Positions 7,906 through 13,748 of a DNA stretch of 17,681 nt are shown here, piece after piece (within the stretch, counting starts at the first letter, position 1; the number at the start of each line of letters is the position of its first letter). A program made the translations under genes and the position numbers. The stretch comes from Myxococcales bacterium (GTDB taxonomy: Bacteria; Myxococcota_C; UBA6777): positions 1 to 17,681 of the forward strand of contig JALTMC010000326.1 in NCBI GenBank assembly GCA_027005175.1, read 5' to 3'. Under the pieces are notes generated by a model, which saw nothing but the letters and a program-made list of their open reading frames with translations, did no database searches and was not told where the DNA came from.

Positions 7906-8107
7906 AAGAGATGAAGTGTCTTCACTTCACTCTCCCACAGAGTAAGGTCCTCGCTCAACGGGCTTGAGGCCAGAACACTGGATAAAAGATACCACAAACA
8001 AGCAAAGTTCTGGTAGAGTCCCGAGTTTCGTTCGGAGAGTCCCGACAGACGAACGCAAAAGACAGAGCGATTTTCCTCCGCCTTCCCAACCATAGGACCA
8101 AGAGAGA

Positions 8108-9472
8108 ATGCCTCCTTCATCCAAAGGAATTTTTCATGATTTGAAGGCCACTTATCACCTGTCACTCCCCTTAATGGCGGCCTATGCAGGAAACCATTTC
8201 ATGGGGCTTGTCGATACCGCAGTGGTGGGTCGGCTGGGTGCTATCGAGTTGGCCGGTACAGGACTTGGAGGGTCTCTTTTCTTTCTTGTCTCTCTGTTGG
8301 GCTTTGGACTCCTCCATGGACTTGACCCTCTCGCATCACAGGCGATTGGTGCGGAAAAACCAGAAACAGCCCGACGTCACCTGCGCGAAGCCCTGGTACT
8401 CTCCGTTATTATTGTTATTCCCATTACCCTTCTTATCTTTTCGACACTCCTCACCCTTCCTCTCCTCAAGATAGACACACCAACCCAAAACACGGCCTTC
8501 TCCTACCTCATCGGTCGAACCCCATCTCTGCTCTTTTTGTACTTCTATCTCGCCATACGAGGGTACCTCCAGGCCCTCTCCATCACTCGACCGATCCTGG
8601 TATCATCCCTTATCGCCAATCTATTTAATGTCCCAACAACGATGTTCCTCACCCTTGGAGATAAGGGGCTCCTCCTGTTGGGAATCCCACCCATAGGATT
8701 TAATGGCTGGGGTGTTTTTGGAGCAGCGTGTGCCACATCTCTGTCCACCACATTACAGATGTTCATTCTGTGGTGGGTGCTGCGAAAAATACCAGTCCCT
8801 CAAAGCACAGGAGGCCCAACTCAAAAAGGAACACGGCGTATCGTAGAGTTGGGATACCCGGTCTCTTTTCAAATGCTTGCGGAAGGAGGAATGTTCGCGA
8901 TAGGAACAGTCCTTATGGCAAAGTTTGGCCCCTCCATCATGGGTGGACATCAAGTCGCGATGCAGGTTGCGACCTTTACCTACTCGCTCTGCCTGGGTGT
9001 AGCCAGCGCAACCTCTGTTCGCGTGGGCTATGCAGTCGGTCGCGAAGATCCTATAGGCACCAGAAAGGCCGGATTCAGCGGAGTATTAGCAGGTCTAAGC
9101 ATTATGTTTTGCAGTGCATTTTGTCTGGTCTTCTGGGCTCGTCCTATCGCAATGCTCTTTGCCAAACCACCCGATGTGATCACCGCCGCGATACCCTTCT
9201 TGTACTTTGCCTCTGTCTTCCAACTCTTTGACGGAACACAAACCGTTCTGGCGGGAGCCCTTCGAGGAGCCGGTGAAACCAAACTGTCCATGCGCGTCAA
9301 CATCCTCTGTCACTGGGGATTCTCCATGCCCCTGGGGATCTATCTCGCGTTTTTTAGCCCAGTCCGGTCCTATGGGATTTGGTGTGGATTTACTCTTGGA
9401 CTCATCGCCGTTAGTATCGTCCTCACCTGGAGCTTTCATAGCTACACACAACACCAAATCAAACCTGTGTGA
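8108..9472 (+). CDS. MATE family multidrug/Na+ or H+ antiporter
   Basis: The protein has 454 aa, the usual length for the family, with about 12 hydrophobic segments throughout. The start MPPSSKGIFHDLKATYHLSLPL leads into MAAYAGNHFMGLVDTAVVGRLG, the typical first helix of MATE proteins with the VD-x3-GRLG pattern. LDPLASQAIGAE and, in the second half, SVRVGYAVGR match the repeated family motif. GGxxQVAMQVA-like residues in helix 7 and LRGAGETKLSM near helix 10 support the call. MATE proteins export cationic drugs or organic compounds using a cation gradient; the substrate cannot be read from sequence. The ribosome-binding site is weak (AAGAGAG just upstream). The gene is divergent from the SpoIID gene and is followed directly by a strong terminator, so it is monocistronic. 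Confidence 0.92.
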   Translation: MPPSSKGIFHDLKATYHLSLPLMAAYAGNHFMGLVDTAVVGRLGAIELAGTGLGGSLFFLVSLLGFGLLHGLDPLASQAIGAEKPETARRHLREALVLSVIIVIPITLLIFSTLLTLPLLKIDTPTQNTAFSYLIGRTPSLLFLYFYLAIRGYLQALSITRPILVSSLIANLFNVPTTMFLTLGDKGLLLLGIPPIGFNGWGVFGAACATSLSTTLQMFILWWVLRKIPVPQSTGGPTQKGTRRIVELGYPVSFQMLAEGGMFAIGTVLMAKFGPSIMGGHQVAMQVATFTYSLCLGVASATSVRVGYAVGREDPIGTRKAGFSGVLAGLSIMFCSAFCLVFWARPIAMLFAKPPDVITAAIPFLYFASVFQLFDGTQTVLAGALRGAGETKLSMRVNILCHWGFSMPLGIYLAFFSPVRSYGIWCGFTLGLIAVSIVLTWSFHSYTQHQIKPV

Positions 9473-9478
9473 AAAAAG

Positions 9479-9519
9479 AGCAAGGCAATGTCATGATATG
9501 ACACTTCCTTGCTTTATTG
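9479..9519 (+). terminator. Terminator of the MATE gene
   Basis: AGCAAGG at 9479-9485 pairs with CCTTGCT at 9507-9513. Inside, TGTCAT at 9489-9494 pairs with ATGACA at 9498-9503 around a 3-nt loop. TTTATTGTT follows, and A6 precedes the stem. The hairpin starts 7 bp after the stop codon. Confidence 0.8.
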
Positions 9520-9540
9520 TTCCTTTTGGAAGGATGTTTT

Positions 9541-9644
9541 GGCCAACAACCCCCACCCCATCCGGACTTCGTCCTGTCGATTCTGCCGGACCCGCGATCG
9601 GGAAGGGCTTTCCACGCCCATAACATAAGAGTTTTTTTCTGATG
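9541..9644 (+). promoter_or_regulatory. Conserved leader element, copy C
   Basis: Plus-strand copy placed between the MATE terminator and recX. It has the same order of blocks as A and B, including GATTCTGCCGG, CCCG/CGGG hairpin, TTTCCACGCCCA and TAACATAAGAG. Its Shine-Dalgarno is weakened from GAGG to GAGT, and its ATG (9642) opens only a short frame rather than the recX protein. Confidence 0.75.
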
Positions 9645-9677
9645 AGACGTAGAACAAGTCACAAAAGGATGGTTTGA
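9642..9677 (+). CDS. Possible 11-residue leader peptide upstream of recX
   Basis: The ATG supplied by leader copy C opens a frame reading MRRRTSHKRMV and a TGA stop at 9675-9677. That stop overlaps the recX ATG as TGATG, an arrangement typical of translational coupling. In copies A and B the corresponding ATG is the gene's own start. Translation of so short a frame is unproven, and the Shine-Dalgarno before it is weak. Confidence 0.3.
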   Translation: MRRRTSHKRMV

Positions 9678-10363
9678 TGTACAAAAAAAGCAAATCCTTT
9701 GAGAAACCTTCTCCACTCACTCTCAGACCAGGAAAAATTACAAACTTTAAGGGTCAAGTTCGCGATACCAAACGAGTCTCCCTCTTTATTGAAGGAGAGT
9801 TTGCGTTTGGCTTGTACACAGACCTGATTGCTCAATTCGCCCTAGAGAAGGGACAATTTCTTACTGTCGAACGTCAGCGAGAGTTGATGGATGCGGACAA
9901 CTTAATCAAGGCCAAGTTTTCTGCACTTGAATATTTAGCCTCCCGGGCCAGGACTGAAAAAGAAGTTCGGGATCGCTTACAAGGCAAAGGGTTTGAGGCA
10001 CATATTGCAGAAGCCGTGGTCGAGCGTTTTCTGGAGTTGGGTTACCTCAACGATGAAAACTTTGCCAAACAGTACGCGAGTGGCCGAGTTCGCAACAAAG
10101 GCCATGGCCCCCGCAGGATCCAGCAAGAGCTTCGCCGCAAGGGAGTCGCTTCAGAGTATATCCAACAGGCCATCGAATGCACAGCAGAGGAAGTGAGCCC
10201 CTATGACGTCGCTCTCCCCATCGCAGAGAAACGCTGGGCCCGATTGGCCAAAGAACCCAACCCCATGAAGCGACGTAAGAAACTGCAAGACTTCCTCATA
10301 CGACGAGGCTATACCTTCGACACCATCCGACAGATCGTTGAAACATTGCGAAACCAAGATTGA
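9677..10363 (+). CDS. recX: Regulatory protein RecX
   Basis: The protein has 228 aa. The ATG at 9677 is preferred over a TTG one codon earlier because AAGGA ends 8 nt before it. After a basic N-terminus, residues about 15-70 match the extra N-terminal module seen in longer RecX proteins (RDTKRVSLFIEGEFAFGL). The RecX three-helix repeats follow: KAKFSALEYLASRARTEKEV, RDRLQGKGF, VVERFLELGYLNDENFAKQY and GPRRIQQELRRKGV are textbook family signatures. A last repeat holds KKLQDFLIRRGYTFDTI. RecX binds RecA filaments and limits recombination and SOS induction in the cytoplasm. No recA gene is in the window. The gene follows leader copy C and possibly a coupled short frame. Its end is 24 bp from the convergent lipoprotein gene, with no clear terminator between them. 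Confidence 0.92.
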   Translation: MYKKSKSFEKPSPLTLRPGKITNFKGQVRDTKRVSLFIEGEFAFGLYTDLIAQFALEKGQFLTVERQRELMDADNLIKAKFSALEYLASRARTEKEVRDRLQGKGFEAHIAEAVVERFLELGYLNDENFAKQYASGRVRNKGHGPRRIQQELRRKGVASEYIQQAIECTAEEVSPYDVALPIAEKRWARLAKEPNPMKRRKKLQDFLIRRGYTFDTIRQIVETLRNQD

Positions 10364-10387
10364 ATCCAAGATCTGCGCTTTACTCTA

Positions 10388-12469
10388 TTAGAAGTCGGTC
10401 TGTCCGGTATTCTTCTTACCCCAGGTTGAGGGGTTTGCATCCGTCCAGTCTTTCTTCGAGTTGGTATCTGTGTTGGATTTTCGTTGTACAGAGTTGCTTG
10501 CCACAGACGAGCCTGCCGCCGTATGAACAGCAGCATCTGTTTTAAAGTTTGCATCGGTATACGTAGCGGGAGCAGTTCCAGAGGCTGCCGTCCATTGCTT
10601 CGCTTTCAACGCGAGGTTCGCTGCGGTAAGAGTGGATCGAGCGGTTGTACCGGTCGTCTTTGTAAAAAAGACGACATCAAGATAGGTACCTTTCGCATCG
10701 CGTAAGGAGACAACACCTGTCGTTGTAGAGAAGCCACTATTTGTGGTGTACCAATCATAAGCGGTATCGAAGTTTTGAGGGACAGTGGAGTTTGCAACTT
10801 CTTTAACACTTGTTGTTTCATTCTTGGGTTGAGACGGAACACACTTGGTATCTTTCGCATCAAAGTGCACCACAAAGATGTCATTCTTTTTCACCACAAA
10901 GTTCGAGAAGGTCACAACTCTTGAGCTTTTGTTGTACAAGCTGATGCCATTCATAGAGCCGCCTTTTGAGACACGTAGTTCTACCAAGTCACAGCCACCT
11001 TTGATCTTGTTATTAAATTCATTAATCAACACAACAGCAGAAGCGTTGTATCCTTTGAATTTGACAGCGAGTGCTGTCGAGTCAAGGACTTTGCCCCGAT
11101 TGTCTTTAATGGCCGCAGAAGCGGTCACAGTATAGAGTTTGGTCCCATCTTGTGTGGTTGTTGTGACAGTAATGGTGTTTCCGTCCACCACAGCTTTGGT
11201 TGCACTCAAGCCATTGTCAAATAAGAAATCGGAGCCGTTGCTTTTCACGGTCGTTTTGTCAATGGGTCGAGAGAATGTCAAAACGACTGTTGTTGCGCTC
11301 CCAGCTTCCGCTTTAAGCAGTTTGGGCGCAGGGCACGATTTGATGGTAATCTCATGTGCTTTAAAGGCAGAGGGTTGTGCGACTTGACCGAACCGCCACA
11401 TGGGGATCAGTTTGGTTGAAAAGAAACACCCGACAGCCAAACCAAGTGTATCACTCAACGCCTTTCCTCCAGAGGCCGCAATGGGAACACGGAGCCGTAG
11501 CATCTCAGTCCCCTTCACGCCCTTTGTCTCGATCCTTCCAGACACAAATCCCGTACCTGCTGAAGTAAAGGGACTTGCAATTTTTCCCTCCAGTCGGATG
11601 AGTTCATCGGAGTAAGAACCGAGAGCACTGACGACATCGTTGTTGGTTGTAATATCTTGCCCAAGCTTGGAAGTATCGTAGCCACCTTTCACAACCTTTA
11701 GATCTTTGATCCCCTGTACTTCCAGTCTCTTTGAACTCGTATTGTAACTTTTTATCTTGGTCACTTCGAAGGTTATAATATGGCCCGGCTTAACAAGAGG
11801 AGTTGTTGTTGCGGGGTCAATCGCCACAAACAAAGCAGGTCCAAGCGGGGTCGCCTGCACAAAGAATCCTGCACCATCGTTACCGTGTTTCGCCTTTACA
11901 TACGTCACTGCAACCTGACCCACTTTTCCAGGTGTTCCAGCACGAATCGCTCTAATTTGAGCCGCTGCATTTGGATCGGGACCTGTTCCCGAAAACTCGA
12001 CCACAGTCTCAGGCGCACGCTCCGGGGTCACATCCACAGCAACGCCACCATCCGTAGCTCCTCCCTCAGGCCCCATTTCAGACGTAACTTCGGGCTTCGT
12101 CTCTGCAACTCCACCCTCAGGCTTCGTCTCTGCAACTCCACCCTCGGGCTTCGTCTCAGATGAACCTTCAGGAGCTGTCTCTGTGGAAGTCTCAGGTTTT
12201 AATTCAGGAGTAAGTTCTGTGGATGCATCAGGCTTCGTCCCAGGCTCATCTGGAGCCGAAGAAGCGGGCTCATCTGGAGCCGAAGAAGCGGGCTCATCTG
12301 GAGCCGAAGAAGCGGGCTCATCTGGAGCCGAAGAAGCGGGCTCATCAACTTGCTCCTTCCTCGTAGTTTCCTTCGATGCTTTATCCGTAGAGCCAGGCCC
12401 ACAGCCCGTGAACAGAGGATTCCAAGCCACAAAAAGAACCAAAGAGAACATCATAATAAGTCTACGCAT
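10388..12469 (-). CDS. Lipoprotein with OB-like, Big_5 (Ig-like) and lamin-tail domains
   Basis: The protein has 693 aa. The ATG at 12469 has AAGGAG 8 nt upstream. The signal peptide ends in a lipobox, LFTGC, with Cys23. Residues about 43-160 form an acidic, Pro/Ser/Thr-rich stalk made of repeats (EPASSAPD four times; EGGVAETKP twice). About 165-262 looks like an OB-type barrel (GFFVQ, PALFVAID, PGHIITFEVTKI), and about 278-380 may be a second one. About 383-472 matches Big_5/SbsA-type Ig (VVLTFSRPIDKTTV, LYTVTASAAIKDNRGKVLD). About 478-640 matches the lamin-tail domain (AVVLINEFNN, CDLVELRV, GISLYNKSS). Such combinations occur in surface proteins and secreted nucleases, but no catalytic domain is visible here. 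A cell-surface adhesive or scaffold role is an inference. Confidence 0.8.
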   Translation of the reverse strand: MRRLIMMFSLVLFVAWNPLFTGCGPGSTDKASKETTRKEQVDEPASSAPDEPASSAPDEPASSAPDEPASSAPDEPGTKPDASTELTPELKPETSTETAPEGSSETKPEGGVAETKPEGGVAETKPEVTSEMGPEGGATDGGVAVDVTPERAPETVVEFSGTGPDPNAAAQIRAIRAGTPGKVGQVAVTYVKAKHGNDGAGFFVQATPLGPALFVAIDPATTTPLVKPGHIITFEVTKIKSYNTSSKRLEVQGIKDLKVVKGGYDTSKLGQDITTNNDVVSALGSYSDELIRLEGKIASPFTSAGTGFVSGRIETKGVKGTEMLRLRVPIAASGGKALSDTLGLAVGCFFSTKLIPMWRFGQVAQPSAFKAHEITIKSCPAPKLLKAEAGSATTVVLTFSRPIDKTTVKSNGSDFLFDNGLSATKAVVDGNTITVTTTTQDGTKLYTVTASAAIKDNRGKVLDSTALAVKFKGYNASAVVLINEFNNKIKGGCDLVELRVSKGGSMNGISLYNKSSRVVTFSNFVVKKNDIFVVHFDAKDTKCVPSQPKNETTSVKEVANSTVPQNFDTAYDWYTTNSGFSTTTGVVSLRDAKGTYLDVVFFTKTTGTTARSTLTAANLALKAKQWTAASGTAPATYTDANFKTDAAVHTAAGSSVASNSVQRKSNTDTNSKKDWTDANPSTWGKKNTGQTDF
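12092..12172 (-). repeat. 27-bp coding repeats in the lipoprotein stalk
   Basis: Units beginning near 12092, 12119 and 12146 carry GGCTTCGTCTCTGCAACTCC on the plus strand; two are full and the third is partial. They encode the nonapeptide EGGVAETKP. The period is a multiple of three, so copy-number change would only alter stalk length. Confidence 0.85.
12243..12346 (-). repeat. Four perfect 24-bp coding repeats in the lipoprotein stalk
   Basis: Identical units start at 12243, 12267, 12291 and 12315 (core CTCATCTGGAGCCGAAGAAG), followed by a partial copy at 12339. They encode EPASSAPD four times, close to the lipid-modified Cys. Perfect identity suggests recent expansion, and the array is a likely length-variable site between strains. 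Confidence 0.9.
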
Positions 12470-12529
12470 AACCTACACTCCTTCAAGATGAGTCATTTCT
12501 TTCGGATAGACTCTTGCAAATCATAGGTC

Positions 12530-12558
12530 CTCATACGGGAACCTGACAGCCTTTACAA
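12530..12558 (-). promoter_or_regulatory. Possible promoter of the OB/Big_5/lamin-tail lipoprotein gene
   Basis: On the minus strand TTGTAA (12558-12553) and TATGAG (12535-12530) are 17 bp apart, each matching the sigma70 hexamers at four of six positions. The -10 box is about 60 bp before the ATG at 12469. This is a consensus-based guess only. Confidence 0.3.
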
Positions 12559-12600
12559 GAAATGAAAATCGCGAAATATCCTGCATATCCGTGAGTATGC

Positions 12601-12750
12601 AACCCATACACTGAGGGTTTCGAACGGCCCTGAAGGGCACTCCGAACACGTTGCCCTTACGGGAAAACCAATATGTTCAAACGACTTCAGTCGTTTTTTC
12701 CTCCTCAGAGTGGGAGTTTTACCCCCACATGGGATCTGTGTAAACCCATG
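12601..12750 (-). other. Hairpin cluster: candidate structured RNA or IS200/IS605-type remnant
   Basis: Within 150 bp there are at least five stems: CATGGG/CCCATG (12728-12733, 12745-12750), GTGGGAG/CCCCCAC (12710-12716, 12722-12728), AAACGAC/GTCGTTT with a 4-nt loop (12679-12696), AAGGGCA/TGCCCTT (12633-12639, 12652-12658) and AACCC/GGGTT (12601-12605, 12615-12619). GCCC/GGGC at 12627-12638 competes with the AAGGGCA stem. In the second stem the one mismatch is A-C on the plus strand but G-T on the minus strand, which favours an RNA read on the minus strand, downstream of the MopE-like gene. On the plus strand the third stem is followed by T-residues and could act as a terminator. No transposase is nearby. 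Confidence 0.45.
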
Positions 12751-12794
12751 GTTCGTTTTCTTTGTTGCAAGGGGACAGCCCTCCTCACACCGGG

Positions 12795-13520
12795 TTATTT
12801 TTTGGCGTTGGAGGGGCAAACACCGCCCGCATAGCAACGGCCACAAAACTCTTGAGAGGCAACATCTTTGGGAGAGATGGTCTGGTATCGACCGAGAAAG
12901 TTCAGTCGCAGAGGAGGAGCTTTGACTTCCGGATCGGTGTCACTGAGAATAAATTGCCCACGAACATTCGCCGACATTCCCTTCTCTTTGGAGGATGGGA
13001 CAAAGGTCCCTGAGAACGAGATTTTAACGGACTCATCGGGGCGGTCGAGTTTCCAGGAGAACTTGTTATTAACGATAGGTATATCTGTGGGACGCAACCC
13101 ACTCTGCCACTGGGTGATGTTGTAGTTTTTCTTGTTGACAGTACTCTTCAGCACAAATTGGAATTGTAGACAACGGATATACTGTATGCCTGTTTTGGTA
13201 TTTGTGAAGACATCGATGTCCCACTTGGCCTTTGGCTGTGGGTTGGTAGACAAACGCCAGTGCCCGATTTTAACGTTCAGTTCATCTTTTTGGCCATTGC
13301 AGTTGTTATCGATACCATCTGCAGGAACTTCGAGCGCAGTGGGGATCTTTGGGTCTTCGTCATTGCAATCCCGGCCAAAAAACTTCTTGCTAGCGACACC
13401 ATCAGCGTCTCCATCGACCAAGCGTCGAGGGGGACCGACATCAGCTTCACCGCAACCTGCAAATTCAGGCATCAGAGCGAGTACTAACAACAAACACAAA
13501 AGACGCCATCGTACCATCAT
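12795..13520 (-). CDS. MopE-like metal-binding-motif lipoprotein
   Basis: The protein has 241 aa. The ATG at 13520 is preferred, with AAGGA about 10 nt upstream; an in-frame TTG at 13547 is less likely. The signal peptide ends in a lipobox, EFAGC (Cys23). Residues about 36-80 read VDGDADGV, then GRDCNDEDP and ADGIDNNCNGQKDE. This Asp/Asn-rich Cys-paired pattern is the putative metal-binding motif found in Methylococcus MopE and in very many surface proteins of Myxococcota. Here it stands once, directly after the lipid anchor. Residues about 85-220 are a beta-rich domain of no family I recognise (FQFVLKSTVN, KISFSGTFVP, SANVRGQFIL). The tail has a Cys pair (CGRCYAGGVC). It lies downstream of the BPI-like gene with a 228-bp gap that contains tandem repeats, so it may be separately transcribed. 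Its ligand is unknown. Confidence 0.8.
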   Translation of the reverse strand: MMVRWRLLCLLLVLALMPEFAGCGEADVGPPRRLVDGDADGVASKKFFGRDCNDEDPKIPTALEVPADGIDNNCNGQKDELNVKIGHWRLSTNPQPKAKWDIDVFTNTKTGIQYIRCLQFQFVLKSTVNKKNYNITQWQSGLRPTDIPIVNNKFSWKLDRPDESVKISFSGTFVPSSKEKGMSANVRGQFILSDTDPEVKAPPLRLNFLGRYQTISPKDVASQEFCGRCYAGGVCPSNAKK

Positions 13521-13596
13521 CGGAGCTTGATCCTTCCATTGAGCCAAAGGCCGTTCAATATCACCAGGAACCCATTCTGTCAGAGCCTTATACCGA

Positions 13597-13712
13597 TTGC
13601 AACATCACGATGGATTCGGAGTCCATGCCAACGCCTCCATCTGCGGTTGCGACACCACGATGGATTCGGAGTCCATGCCAGCACCTCCATCTGTGGTTGC
13701 GACATCGTTCTG
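13597..13712. repeat. 50-bp tandem repeats containing a palindrome
   Basis: Units start at 13597 and 13647, with a partial third at 13697. Each full unit contains ATGGATTCGGAGTCCAT, an inverted repeat with ATGGA/TCCAT arms, and ends CTCCATCTGYGG. They fill the gap between the end of the BPI-like gene and the start of the MopE-like gene. They could be operators of the latter, a 3' structure of the former, or a simple minisatellite. Confidence 0.85.
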
Positions 13713-13748
13713 CACAAGTTGCAACGTCACGACGGAAAGACAAACCTC

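Noticed and set aside
7586-8165. Minus-strand frames with 17-residue repeats across the tandem arrays
   Set aside because: The open frame follows from repeat periods divisible by three. There is no ribosome-binding site or recognisable domain, and it overlaps the leader element.
12553-12846. 97-codon minus-strand frame across the hairpin cluster
   Set aside because: It overlaps the end of the MopE-like gene, its composition is unlike a protein, and the sequence is better explained by the paired stems.
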